Below are positions 18,073 through 27,073 of a stretch of DNA of 64,000 bases, piece by piece; positions within the stretch are counted from its first letter, which is position 1, and the number at the start of each line of letters is the position of its first letter. The translations under genes and the position numbers were made by a program. The notes beneath the pieces were generated by a model. That model was not told the origin of the DNA, did no database searches, and saw only the letters and a list, made by a program, of their open reading frames with translations. The DNA comes from an uncultured Anaeromyxobacter sp. (GTDB taxonomy: Bacteria; Myxococcota; Myxococcia; Myxococcales; Anaeromyxobacteraceae), in contig CAIOAK010000177.1 of NCBI GenBank assembly GCA_903855945.1, forward strand, positions 64,086 through 128,085, read 5' to 3'.

Positions 18073-19092
18073 ATGCGAGCCGTCACCATCACCCGAAGAG
18101 GCGGTCCCGAGGTCGTCCAGGTCCGCGAAGTGGCCGAACCCTCGCCCGGGCCGGGCCAGGTGCGGATCGCCGTCCGGGCGGCAGGGCTCAACTTCGCCGA
18201 CCTCATGGCGCGGATGGGGCTCTACCCCGATGCGCCGAAGCTCCCCGCGGTGGTGGGCTACGAGGTGTCCGGCGTGGTGGACGAGGTGGGGCCGGGCGTC
18301 TCCTCTCCCGCCGTCGGCGATCGGGTGCTCGCGCTCGTGCGGTTCGGCGGGCAGGCCGAGAAGGTCGTGCTGCCGGCCACGAACGCGCTCCCGATGCCGG
18401 ACGGGATGACCTTCGAGCAGGGAGCCGCTCTCCCCGTCGCCTACCTCACGGCCTACCACTCGCTCTTCCGGGTCGGTCATCTCTCGGCGGGTCGGTCGGT
18501 CCTCGTGCACATGGCCGCGGGCGGCGTGGGCACCGCCGCGCTCCAGCTCTGCGCCACCGTCCCCGGGGTCACGGTCTTCGGGACCGCCTCCGCCGCGAAG
18601 CACGCCGTCCTCCGGGAGGAGGGCTGCCATCACCCCATCGACTACCGGACGATCGACTACGAGGCCGAGGTGCAACGGCTCACCGGCGGCCGGGGTGTCG
18701 ACCTGGTCCTCGATGCCCTGGGCGGGCAGGACTGGAAGAAGGGCTACCGGCTCCTCCGCCCCGGCGGGATGCTCGTGACCTACGGATTCGCCAACATCGC
18801 CGCCGGTCCCCGCCGCTCGGTGGTGCGCGCCGCCCGGCAGCTCCTCTCGGTTCCACGCTTCTCCCCCATCGCGCTCATGGACGACAACCGGGGCGTCGCC
18901 GGCGTCAACATGGGGCACCTGTGGGGGGAGCCGGAGATGGTGCTCGGGGAGTTCCGGGCGCTGCTCGGACTGTTCCAGGAGGGTCGGATCCGGCCCCGGA
19001 TCGACTCGGTCTTCCGGTTCGAGGAGGCGGCGCGGGCCCACGAACGGCTCCAGGGGCGAGCGAGCGTGGGCAAGGTGCTCCTCGTTCCCTGA
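18073..19092 (+). CDS. Zinc-independent MDR-family quinone oxidoreductase-like protein
   Basis: 339 residues from ATG 18073, preceded by GGGAGGGTAC; an in-frame codon at 18058 lacks this signal. Medium-chain dehydrogenase/reductase with GroES-like N-terminus (VRAAGLNFADLMARMG), cofactor motif AAGGVGTAALQL and the DLVLDALGG segment. It has no structural or catalytic zinc cysteines, so it is of the quinone reductase/VAT-1 type and NADPH-dependent. The physiological substrate is unknown. It ends head-on against the next gene with the two stop codons touching (TGA|TCA). Confidence 0.82.
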   Translation: MRAVTITRRGGPEVVQVREVAEPSPGPGQVRIAVRAAGLNFADLMARMGLYPDAPKLPAVVGYEVSGVVDEVGPGVSSPAVGDRVLALVRFGGQAEKVVLPATNALPMPDGMTFEQGAALPVAYLTAYHSLFRVGHLSAGRSVLVHMAAGGVGTAALQLCATVPGVTVFGTASAAKHAVLREEGCHHPIDYRTIDYEAEVQRLTGGRGVDLVLDALGGQDWKKGYRLLRPGGMLVTYGFANIAAGPRRSVVRAARQLLSVPRFSPIALMDDNRGVAGVNMGHLWGEPEMVLGEFRALLGLFQEGRIRPRIDSVFRFEEAARAHERLQGRASVGKVLLVP

Positions 19093-19103
19093 TCAGGGAA
19101 CGA
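19082..19103. terminator. 22-bp perfect palindrome holding the stop codons of two convergent genes
   Basis: The sequence is fully self-complementary from 19082 to 19103 and centred on TGATCA, which is the stop codon of the MDR gene read on + and of the hydrolase gene read on -. Folded as RNA it gives an 8-bp stem with a 6-base loop on either strand, so it can serve as a bidirectional hairpin. No T-tract follows. As a result both proteins end in Val-Pro. Confidence 0.55.
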
Positions 19104-20082
19104 CGCCGCTCGCCCGCTCGACCAGGAAGGGAAGCGCGCGCTCCTCGGCCCAGAAGGTGGGGTGGAAGGGGGATCCCGACACGAAGGCCCCGTGGCCGCC
19201 CCCGCGCGTCACCTCGAGCGTGACGGACGGGTTGGCGTTCGCCGCGTCCACCGGGATGGAGCGGGAGGGAACGAGGGGGTCGTCGTCCGCCGACAGGAGG
19301 AGGAGGTCGCGGCGCACCCCCGGGAGAAACCGTGCGGAGCTGCAGCGCCGCCAGTAGTCCTGCGCGCTCGCGAAGCCGTGCAGGCGAGCGGTGACGAGTC
19401 CGTCGTACTCGGCGAAGGTCCGGGAACGGCGCACCCGGTCGATGTCCAGCGCGCCCGGGTGTTCAGCCGACTTGGCGATGGCCTTCCGGCGCAGCCGCCG
19501 GAGGAACCGCTCCCGGTAGACGAAGGGCCAGAACCCCGGGGCGTCGAGCGCGACGGCGCAGGCTTCCAGGTCGAAGGGGACCGACACCGCCACCGCCGCA
19601 CGAACGATGTCCGGCAAGGTCTCGCCCCGCTCCCCCATCCACTTCACGATCTGGTTTCCGCCGAGCGAGAAGCCGGCCAGGAGGATGGGCCGGGCCGGGT
19701 CCTCCGACGCGAGCCGACCCACCACGCCCTCGAGATCGCCCGTCTCCCCCGAGTGGTACTGCCGGAGGAGCCGGTTCGGCTCGCCCGAGCAGCCCCGGAA
19801 GTTCCAGGCCGCGATCGCGAACCCGTGCCGGGAGGCGGCGGCCGCCAGACCGCGCACGTAGGAGGCACCCGAGCTCCCCTCCAGGCCGTGGGAGATGACG
19901 AGCACCGGTGCGCCCCGGGCCGACCCGTCGAGCCGATCGACGTCGAGGAAGTCGCCGTCCGGAAGCTCCCAGCGCTCGCGACGGAAGGCGGGGCGAGGGA
20001 AGGGGCGGGCCACGCTGGCGTACACCGTTCCGAGGTGCTGGCCCGGAAGCCACCGGGCGCGCTGGAAGGCGGGGGTACTCAC
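19093..20082 (-). CDS. YheT-like alpha/beta hydrolase
   Basis: 329 residues from the GTG at 20080-20082, which overlaps the stop of the DTW gene (GTGA). Members of this family (E. coli YheT, AB-hydrolase 4) have the long N-terminal lead, ISHGLEGSSGASYVRGLA, WNFRGCSGEPN, and the nucleophile elbow AGFSLGGNQIVKWMG. Asp is in SADDDPLVP and His in GGGHGAF. All are present. It is probably an esterase or lipase of unknown substrate. It is the last gene of the formate dehydrogenase-led operon. Confidence 0.82.
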   Translation of the reverse strand: MSTPAFQRARWLPGQHLGTVYASVARPFPRPAFRRERWELPDGDFLDVDRLDGSARGAPVLVISHGLEGSSGASYVRGLAAAASRHGFAIAAWNFRGCSGEPNRLLRQYHSGETGDLEGVVGRLASEDPARPILLAGFSLGGNQIVKWMGERGETLPDIVRAAVAVSVPFDLEACAVALDAPGFWPFVYRERFLRRLRRKAIAKSAEHPGALDIDRVRRSRTFAEYDGLVTARLHGFASAQDYWRRCSSARFLPGVRRDLLLLSADDDPLVPSRSIPVDAANANPSVTLEVTRGGGHGAFVSGSPFHPTFWAEERALPFLVERASGVVP

Positions 20083-20690
20083 CCGGGCTCCTCGCCGGTG
20101 CGCGCGCGACGAACCTCGCCCGACCAGCGGAGCGAGAGGCTTCGCTCCACCGCGAGATCCCAGGTCCGGTGGAGCGCGCGTGCCGCCTCCTCGTCGCCGA
20201 GGAGGGCGAGCGCCCCGGCCACCGCCTCGATGGTGGACATCCCGTCCGCCACCGGCGGCTCCCGGAGCCGCTCGGCGGGCCACCCGGACAGCGACAGGCG
20301 TGGCATGGCCCGGAGCGCGGGGATGCGCTGGAGCATCCGGCGCGCCTGCGCCCAGGTGGCGTCGAGGACCACGAGCGTCCCGGGGAGGGGAGACGGGACG
20401 CCGCCGGACGGGGAGGGGAAGAGCACGGCGACGTCGGAGGTGGGGATCCGGTCCACGTCGAGCGGCGCGCCGGGTACGCCGTGATCGACGGTCTCGCACC
20501 GGGCGAGGCAGAGGGCCGCCCAGCGCCCCGAGTTGGTGGTGCGCACCCGCTCCTGCCAGTGGCGCACGAAGAGGACCCGGGTGCGGTTCTCCACGCGAGG
20601 TGCCTCCCGGCAGATGCACCGGTCCGGCGGGAAGAGGCAGCCCGGGCAGCGCCGGGAGAGATCCGGCACGCGGTTCCGCGGCTTCGGCAC
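20079..20690 (-). CDS. DTW-domain tRNA-uridine aminocarboxypropyltransferase
   Basis: 203 residues. N-terminal zinc-ribbon-like CPGC and CIC cysteines, then the family signature LDATWAQARRM (the DTW motif) and LSGWP. E. coli TapT (YfiP) and TuaA of this family place an acp3 group on tRNA uridine; this activity is inferred by family. The start is the GTG at 20688-20690, just after the fdhE stop, and the 3' end is coupled to the YheT-like gene. Lying in the formate dehydrogenase operon is unusual. Confidence 0.82.
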   Translation of the reverse strand: MPKPRNRVPDLSRRCPGCLFPPDRCICREAPRVENRTRVLFVRHWQERVRTTNSGRWAALCLARCETVDHGVPGAPLDVDRIPTSDVAVLFPSPSGGVPSPLPGTLVVLDATWAQARRMLQRIPALRAMPRLSLSGWPAERLREPPVADGMSTIEAVAGALALLGDEEAARALHRTWDLAVERSLSLRWSGEVRRARTGEEPG

Positions 20691-20692
20691 GG

Positions 20693-21562
20693 CTACCCTT
20701 CCGCGCCGCCGAGAAGGAACAGGTTCACGCCGCTCCGGCCCCAGCCCTCCTGGGCCGCGAGCAGGTCGAGCGTGAGGGAGGCCACGTCGTCGGCCAGAGG
20801 CTCCGCCGCCGGCATCTTCTCCAGGTAGAAGAGCTTCACGTAGGCCCCGCAATCGGAGCAGAGCTCGGCCTTCACCCCGCCGGGATCGCCGGCGACGGCG
20901 AGATAGCGGATTCCGCCCGTGGACCGGCAGCTCCAGCACTGGATGCGCGTCAGGTTCCAGTCCGACCCGCACAGGGAGCAGCAGAGGTAGCGGAGCCGGT
21001 CGTCGCCGAGCACGACGCCCGCCACCGGGGGGGAGCCGCAGACCGGGCAGCCCTGCTCGCTCCGGGCCAGCCCCGTCGCCGAAAGGGCCGACGCGAGGGA
21101 GGTGAAGTACACTTGGAGTGCGGCTCCCACGAAGGGGGCCGCCGCCAGGTCGGTGGCGGCGGGTTCGCCTCGCAGGACGCCATCGGCGAGGGATTCGAGC
21201 TCCGCGGGGGCGGCCGTAGCGAGCCTCCGGAGCGCCTCCGCGGCGGGGGTCGGCCAGGAGCGGCTCCGCAGCGACCCGACGATGGAGGCGAGCCCGGCGC
21301 GCCAGGCGGGGTCGCGGACGTGGGTGGAGGCGCGCAGGGGCGTCCCGCCGGCGGGTTCCCGGTCCGGTGCTCCGGGCGGGACAGCTCCGAGCGCGGTCCC
21401 CTGGGCGCTGGCCACGTCGGCGAGCGCGTCGAGGAAGTCGCCCATCGGGTTCCCCGGGACGAGCTCGCGGAAACGGCGCGCCCGGCGGGCGAAGAGCTCG
21501 GCCGGGCGCGGCAACCTCAGTGGAACCACCTCGCCCGGCGTGCCGGGCGGTTCGAAGCTCAT
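20693..21562 (-). CDS. fdhE: Formate dehydrogenase accessory protein FdhE
   Basis: 289 residues. Four CxxC-type pairs in the C-terminal half (CPVCG, CCSLCGSDW, CWSC, CSDCG) match the rubredoxin-like Fe-binding sites of FdhE, the cytoplasmic chaperone required for activity of membrane formate dehydrogenases. The ATG overlaps the stop of the gamma-subunit gene (ATGA). The N-terminal half is more variable, as in the family. Confidence 0.9.
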   Translation of the reverse strand: MSFEPPGTPGEVVPLRLPRPAELFARRARRFRELVPGNPMGDFLDALADVASAQGTALGAVPPGAPDREPAGGTPLRASTHVRDPAWRAGLASIVGSLRSRSWPTPAAEALRRLATAAPAELESLADGVLRGEPAATDLAAAPFVGAALQVYFTSLASALSATGLARSEQGCPVCGSPPVAGVVLGDDRLRYLCCSLCGSDWNLTRIQCWSCRSTGGIRYLAVAGDPGGVKAELCSDCGAYVKLFYLEKMPAAEPLADDVASLTLDLLAAQEGWGRSGVNLFLLGGAEG

Positions 21563-22209
21563 CGATCCTTGCCCCCGGTGACCTGCCGGAACCAGGCGGG
21601 GTGATGGTAGCGAGCCCAGGCCCGGGTCACCGTCCCCCGCACCATGGAGCGGATCGAGCCTCGGGTCCAGTAGGCCGCGTACCAGTGGATGCCGATGCCG
21701 ATGAACATGACGAAGGCCGCCACCGCGTGGAGGAGGCTCGTCACCCTGCGCAGCGGCGCCGGGAAGGCGCCCGCGAACCAGGGCTGCCACATGGTGATGC
21801 CGGTGAGGAGGAGCACGGCGATGATCGGGACCATCGACCAGTACATGAGCTTCTGGCCGGCGTTGTACTTGCCGGTGTCGTCGAACTCGATCCGCTTCTC
21901 CATGTAGGCGACCGAGTGCTTCACCCACTCCGCGTCGGTGGGGGTCCAGCGGTTGTCCTGCCTGAGCCGCCACGCGTACGGGTAGAAGAGCAGGACGAGC
22001 AGGACGCCGGCGAACGGGTGGAGCAGCCGCATGAACTGGCCTCCCCCGAAGACCGCCGCGAGCCAGAAGAAGAAGGGGGAGAAGAGCGCCAGCCCCGACA
22101 GGAAGAGGAAGATGAAGGCGATGGCCACCGACCAGTGGACGATCCGCTCGAAGTTGCCGTGCCGGACCACCTTGCCGTCCGGAAGGACGAAGTCCTCGTC
22201 GCGATTCAT
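21559..22209 (-). CDS. fdoI: Formate dehydrogenase gamma subunit (cytochrome b556)
   Basis: 216 residues with four membrane helices (near IVHWSVAIAFIFLFLSGLAL, LLHPFAGVLLVLLFYPYAW, MVPIIAVLLLTGITMW, LLHAVAAFVMFIGIGIHWY). Conserved histidines in RIVHW, LLHPFAG, LLHAV and GIHWY are candidate ligands of two b haems. It passes electrons from the beta subunit to quinone. The start overlaps the fdoH stop (ATGA). Order G-H-I-E is the usual one. Confidence 0.92.
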   Translation of the reverse strand: MNRDEDFVLPDGKVVRHGNFERIVHWSVAIAFIFLFLSGLALFSPFFFWLAAVFGGGQFMRLLHPFAGVLLVLLFYPYAWRLRQDNRWTPTDAEWVKHSVAYMEKRIEFDDTGKYNAGQKLMYWSMVPIIAVLLLTGITMWQPWFAGAFPAPLRRVTSLLHAVAAFVMFIGIGIHWYAAYWTRGSIRSMVRGTVTRAWARYHHPAWFRQVTGGKDR

Positions 22210-23099
22210 GGCTGCGCCTCCTTCCCGCCAGCGCCCCCGGACTCGTCGGGAACCTCGAGCGGTCCGTACCGCATGTAGTGCAGGATGCCGGCCACCAGCA
22301 CGCCGAACATGGTGGCCACTCCGAGCGCGCGGGCCACGCCGGAGCGCCAGAAGCCCACCAGCGCCCCGACGCTCGGGTCGCGCGGCAGCCCGTAGACCTC
22401 GGGCCGCTCGCCGTGGGGGAGCACGTAGAAGACGTGCGTGCCGCCCACGCCGGACGGGTCGTACACCGCCGCCTTGGCGAGTCCGCGCGCGTTCAGGTCC
22501 ACGAGCCTGTGGGCTGCGAGTTCCCTCATCTCGGCCTTGGAGCCGAAGGTGAGCGCCTGGGTGGGGCAGGCCTTGATGCAGGCCGGTTCCAGTCCGACCG
22601 AGACCCGGTCGGAGCAGAGGGTGCACTTGTAGACCCGGCTGTCCTCCTTGCGGAGGCGCGGGACGTCGAACGGGCAGCCGGTGATGCAGTAGCCGCAGCC
22701 GATGCAGTGGTCCTGCTGGAAGTCGACGATGCCGTTCGCGTACTGCACCACCGCGCCGGGTGCGGGGCAGGCCTTCAGGCAGCCCGGCTCGGCGCAGTGC
22801 ATGCAGCCGTCCTTGAAGATGAGCCAGGCGAAGTTGCCGTCTACCTCGGTCTCCTGGAAGCGCATCACCGTCCAGGACTGGTCGGTGAGGTCGATCGGGT
22901 TCGCGTAGGTCCCCTGGAAGGTGCCGATCACGTCGCGGAGGTCGTTCCACTCCATGCAGGCGGCCTGGCAGGCCTTGCACCCGATGCAGCGGGAGAGGTC
23001 GATGAGCTTCGCCACCTCGGGCCGGAAGGACCGGGCCGAGGGGGCGGACTCCATCGTGGTGGCGGAGCGTCGGAGGATGTCCTGGGTCTCGAGAGCCAT
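22206..23099 (-). CDS. fdoH: Formate dehydrogenase beta subunit, four [4Fe-4S] clusters
   Basis: 297 residues. Cysteine motifs CIGCKACQAAC, CMHCAEPGCLKAC, CIGCGYCITGC and CTLCSDRVSVGLEPACIKAC account for four cubane clusters that wire the catalytic subunit to the haem subunit. A C-terminal membrane anchor (VATMFGVLVAGILHYMRYG) is present as in FdnH/FdoH. Its ATG lies nine bases after the alpha-subunit stop. Confidence 0.95.
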   Translation of the reverse strand: MALETQDILRRSATTMESAPSARSFRPEVAKLIDLSRCIGCKACQAACMEWNDLRDVIGTFQGTYANPIDLTDQSWTVMRFQETEVDGNFAWLIFKDGCMHCAEPGCLKACPAPGAVVQYANGIVDFQQDHCIGCGYCITGCPFDVPRLRKEDSRVYKCTLCSDRVSVGLEPACIKACPTQALTFGSKAEMRELAAHRLVDLNARGLAKAAVYDPSGVGGTHVFYVLPHGERPEVYGLPRDPSVGALVGFWRSGVARALGVATMFGVLVAGILHYMRYGPLEVPDESGGAGGKEAQP

Positions 23100-23108
23100 G
23101 GTCGCCTC

Positions 23109-26100
23109 CTAGGCCTTCTCGACGTTGACCAGGAACGCCTTGTACTCGGGCGTCTGGATGTTGGCGTCGCCGACGGGCGGGGTGAGGGTGTTCGTGATGA
23201 ACCCCTTCCTCGTCTGTCCCATGAACCCCCAGTGAATGGGGAGCCCCACCACCTCGATCTCCTTGCCGTCCACCTGGAGGGTGGGCAGCCGCTTCGTGAC
23301 GAGGGCCTTCAGCTTCACCTGTCCGCGCTTCGACTTCACCACCACCCAGTCGGCGTTGCGGATTCCCTTCTTCCGGGCCAGCCCCTCCGAGACCTCCACG
23401 AAGGCCTCCGGCTGGAGGACGGCCGGGATGCGGGCGTGCTTGGTCCAGAAGTGGAAGTGCTCCGTGAGCCGGTAGGTGGTGGCCACGAAGGGGAACTCGT
23501 CCGGCTTCCCGAACGCCTTCCAGTCGTCGGCGTACACCCGCGCGGCCGGATCGTTCAGGATCTTGCCGAAGGGGTTCTTCGCGAGCGGGGTGTCGAAGGG
23601 CTCGTAGTGCTCCGGGAACGGCCCGTCGGCCATGGCCGGCGCCCAGAGCCGGCCGACGCCCTCGGCGTTCATGATGAACGGCTGCATGCCGTCGGCGGGG
23701 GCGGAGTCGGCCTTGAAGTCGGGCACGTCGTTGCCCACCCACTTCGCGCCGTTCCACCAGACGAGCTTCCGGGTGGGGATGTAGGGCGCGCCGTCGGCGT
23801 TGCAGGAGGCGCGGTTGTAGAGGATGCGCCGGTTGGCCGGCCACGACCAGGCCCAGGCCGGGGTGATGCCCAGGCCGCTCGGGTCGGAGGGATCGCGCCG
23901 GGCCATCTGGTTGCCGGCCTGGGTCCAGCTGCCGGCGAAGATCCAGCAGCCGCAGGCCGTGGAACCGTCGGCCTGGAGGACCGCGAAACCGGGGAGCTGT
24001 TCCCCTTGCTTCACTAGTAGTGAACCTGGGTTCTTGGGATCCGGCACGTCGGCGAGCGCCTGGCCGTTGAACTCGCGCGCCACCTCGTCGGGGGCGGGCG
24101 CCCTGGCGATGCGGTAGGGCCAGGCGAGCTGGAGGACCGGGTCGGGGAAGGCCCCGCCCTCCTTGGCGTAGAGCCCCTTCAGCGCGAGGAAGAGCTCGCC
24201 CACGATCTCGAGGTCGCCCTTGGCCTCTCCGGGAGGTTCGGCGGCCTTCCAGTGCCACTGCAGCCAGCGTGCGCTGGAGACGAGCGACCCGTCCTCCTCG
24301 GCGAAGAGGGAGGAGGGGAGCCGGAAGACCTCGGTCTGGATCTGGGACGGATCGACGTCGTTGAACTCGCCGTGGTTCTGCCAGAACTCGGAGGTCTCGG
24401 TGGGGAGCGGATCGATGGTGACGAGGAACTTCAGCTTGCGCAGCCCGGCCAGCACCTTGGGCTTGTCCGGGAAGGAGGAGAGGGGATTGAACCCCTGGCA
24501 GACGTAGCCGTTGACCTTCCCCTCGTTCATGAGCTGCATGACGCGCAGCACGTCGTAGGGGGCGTCGATCTTGGGCAGCCAGGAGAAGGCGAAGTCGTTG
24601 TCCTTGGTGGCGGCGGCCCCGAACCAGCTCTTCATCATCGAGACGAAGAACTTGGGGTAGTTGGACCAGTAGTTGAACTGGCCCGGACGGAGCGGCTTGG
24701 GGGTTCGCTTGTCGAGGTAGGTCTTGAGGTCGGCGTCGTCGTCGGTGGGAAGGGTCAGGTAGCCGGGGAGGGAGTGGGAGAGCAGCCCCAGGTCGGTGAG
24801 CCCCTGGATGTTGGAGTGGCCGCGGAGCGCGTTCACGCCGCCGCCGGCCATGCCCATGTTGCCGAGGAGCAGCTGGAGGATGGCGATGGAGCGGATGTTC
24901 TGCGAACCGACGCTGTGCTGGGTCCAGCCGAGCGCGTAGAGGCTCGTCATGGTCCGGTCGGGCGCCGAGGTGGTGGCGATGGCCTCGCAGATCTGGAGGA
25001 ACTTGGCCTTCGGCGTGCCGGTGGTGCGCTCGACCAGCTCCGGCGTGTAGCGGTCGTAGTGCTTCTTCATCCGCTGGAAGACGCAGTTCGGGTCCTGCAG
25101 GGTCGGATCGACCCGGAGCATGCCGTCCCTGTCCACCTGGTAGTTCCAGGTGGACTTGTCGTACTTGCGCTTGGCCTCGTCGTAGCCGGTGAAGAGGCCG
25201 TCGTCGAAGCCGGTGTCCTCGCGCACGAGCATCGCCGCGCTCGTGTAGTTCCGGACGTAGTCGTGCTGGAGCTTGTCGTTCGCGATCAGGTACCGGATGA
25301 CCCCGCCGAGGAAGGCGATGTCACTGCCGGGCCGGATGGGGGCGTAGAGATCCGCCACCGCCGCCGTGCGCGTGAAGCGCGGGTCCACCACGACGAGGCG
25401 GGCCTTCTTCTTGGCCTTGGCCTCGAGCACCCACTTGAATCCGCAGGGATGGGCCTCGGCGGGATTCCCGCCCATCACCAGGATCAGGTCGGCATTCTTG
25501 ATGTCGACCCAGCTGTTCGTCATCGCACCACGGCCGAATGTCGGGGCCAGACCGGCCACCGTGGGACCGTGTCAAACACGTGCCTGGTTGTCGACGGCGA
25601 CCCCCCCGAGCGCCCGGATCACCTTGTGGAAGACGAAGCCGGTCTCGTTGGAGGAGGCCGACGCGGCCAGGAAGGCGGTGGAGGTCCAGCGGTTCACCAC
25701 CTGCCCCTTGCCGTTCTGGGCGAGGAAGTTCTTGTCGCGGTCCTCCTTCATCAGGCGGGCGACGCGATCGATGGTCCACTCCCAGGAGACCCGCTTCCAC
25801 TCCTTGGCCCCGGGGGCGCGGTACTCGGGGAAGCGGAGCCGGCTGGGGCTGTGGATGAAGTCGAGGAGGCTCGCGCCCTTCGGGCAGAGCGTGCCCCGGT
25901 TCACGGGGTGGTCGGGGTCGCCCTCCACGTGCATGATCTCGGTGCGGGCGTTCTTGGACCGGTCGCCCAGGCCGTAGAGGATGACGCCGCAACCCACCGA
26001 GCAATAGGGGCAGGTGTTGCGGGTCTCGCTGGCGTGGGCCAGCTTGAAGAGCCGGACGTCGGCCACCGCGCGCGCCGCGGAGAACCCGAGGGCTCCGATC

Positions 26101-26159
26101 GTGGTCGCGCCGATCCCGGACGCGGTGAGCTTCAGGAAACCTCTGCGAGAAACTTGCAT
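23109..26159 (-). CDS. fdoG: Formate dehydrogenase alpha subunit, selenocysteine-containing
   Basis: 1016 residues if the in-frame TGA at 25572-25574 is read as selenocysteine. It is codon 196, in the context QARV-U-HGPTVAGLAPTFGRG, exactly as in E. coli FdnG/FdoG. It oxidises formate to CO2 at a bis-MGD Mo/W centre on the outer face of the membrane. Start ATG 26159 has GGAGG five bases upstream. A twin-arginine signal (SRRGFLK then a hydrophobic stretch) is followed by the [4Fe-4S] site CPYCSVGCGV and a later Cys in GTLCPKGAS. A stem-loop right after the TGA resembles a bacterial SECIS. The protein is full length compared with FdnG (1015). A TTCAC-N5-GTGAA palindrome lies at 24010. selABCD are not in the window. 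Confidence 0.93.
24010..24024. other. TTCACTA-G-TAGTGAA palindrome, copy 2 (inside fdoG)
   Basis: Perfect 7+1+7 palindrome. On the coding strand of fdoG it is read TCA CTA CTA GTG AAG (S-L-L-V-K), with three codons (TCA, CTA, CTA) that are rare in the surrounding gene. The coding-strand 15-mer is identical to the copy in mnmA at 41464. Confidence 0.6.
25542..25574 (-). promoter_or_regulatory. Selenocysteine codon and bacterial SECIS-like hairpin
   Basis: The UGA (25572-25574) is followed by GGCC-GGUCU-GGCC at 25557-25545. This is a short stem with a GGUCU loop, the loop sequence recognised by SelB in E. coli fdnG and fdhF SECIS elements, 14 bases downstream of the UGA. Flanking codons CACGGTCCC match the fdnG context. 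This supports recoding rather than a pseudogene. Confidence 0.8.
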
Positions 26160-26269
26160 CGGCACCTCCGAGAAGGATTCGGCACGCTATCGCAAAGGGG
26201 ACGTACCGCGAAAGGGGGGCGAGGGTGAAACCCCCCGATTTTCCTGGCGCATTGCGTCAAGCACGGGGG

Positions 26270-26298
26270 TCGACAATCGCCCGGTGGGTCACTAAACA
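26270..26298 (+). promoter_or_regulatory. Possible sigma-70-type promoter for the liv operon
   Basis: TCGACA (26270-26275), 17-base spacer, then TAAACA (26293-26298), followed 23 bases later by the livG start. The -35 matches 5/6 and the -10 only 3/6, so it is a weak call. Confidence 0.3.
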
Positions 26299-26320
26299 TT
26301 CTCCCCGCGCCACTCCCCAC

Positions 26321-27073
26321 ATGCCCGACGACCTGATCCTCGAAACCCGTGACGTCGCCAAGGAGTTCCGCGGGTTCGTGGCCGTGGCCGGCGTGTCACT
26401 GCGAGTGAAACGCGGATCCATCCACGGGCTCATCGGGCCGAACGGCGCCGGGAAGACGACGATGTTCAACCTGCTCACCCGGTTCCTCCCGGTGACCCGG
26501 GGAACGATCCTCCATCGTGGGGAGGACGTCACCGCGATGGCCCCGGCCCAGGTGGCCCGGCGCGGCGTGGTCCGGTCCTTCCAGATCTCGGCGGTCTTCG
26601 GCAGCCTGACCGCGCTCGAGAACGTCCGCATCGCCCTCCAGCGGCGGCTCGGGACCTCCTTCCGGTTCTGGGCGCCGGAGCGCAGCCTGCGCGTGCTCGA
26701 CGACCGTGCGCGCGCGCTGCTCGACGACGTGGACCTCGGATCGCTGGCCGACGTCCCCGCGGGCGAGCTTCCCTACGGCCGCAAGCGTGCCCTCGAGCTC
26801 GCCACCACCCTGGCGCTCGAGCCCGAGGTGCTGCTCCTCGACGAACCCACCGCCGGGATGGGGCACGAGGACGTGGGGCGGGTGGCCGATCTCATCCAGC
26901 GGGTGGCGAAGGGGCGCACCGTCCTCATGGTGGAGCACAACCTCTCGGTGGTCGCCGACCTCTGCGACACCATCACCGTGCTGGCCCGGGGAAGCGTGCT
27001 CGCCGAGGGCAGCTACGCGCAGGTCTCCGCCGACCCGGCCGTGCGAGAGGCCTACATCGGGAGCGCGGCATGA
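26321..27073 (+). CDS. livG: Branched-chain amino acid ABC transporter ATPase LivG
   Basis: 250 residues from ATG 26321 (MPDDLILETRDVAKEF). ABC ATPase with Walker A GPNGAGKTT, the LivG-type region RSFQISAVFGSLTALENV, a degenerate signature AGELPYGRKRALELA in place of LSGGxxR, Walker B VLLLDEPTAGMGHED and H-loop VEHNL. It is the first gene of livG-F-K-H-M, with ATGA overlap to livF. A weak TTCAC-N5-GTGAA-like palindrome (GTCACTGCGAGTGAA) sits at codons 25-30. The substrate is most often leucine, isoleucine or valine, but such systems also import amides, urea or aromatic acids. Confidence 0.9.
   Translation: MPDDLILETRDVAKEFRGFVAVAGVSLRVKRGSIHGLIGPNGAGKTTMFNLLTRFLPVTRGTILHRGEDVTAMAPAQVARRGVVRSFQISAVFGSLTALENVRIALQRRLGTSFRFWAPERSLRVLDDRARALLDDVDLGSLADVPAGELPYGRKRALELATTLALEPEVLLLDEPTAGMGHEDVGRVADLIQRVAKGRTVLMVEHNLSVVADLCDTITVLARGSVLAEGSYAQVSADPAVREAYIGSAA
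26395..26409. other. Weak copy of the palindrome (inside livG)
   Basis: GTCACTGCGAGTGAA: TCACT and AGTGA arms around GCG. It departs from TTCACTRNYAGTGAA at the first base and at core position 9. Read as TCA CTG CGA GTG AAA; TCA, CGA and AAA are uncommon codons here. Supporting evidence only. Confidence 0.35.

Noticed and set aside
25559-25574. fdoG as two separate genes or a nonsense pseudogene
   Set aside because: The frame is continuous on both sides, the TGA sits at the known Sec position with the right flanks, and a GGUCU-loop hairpin follows.
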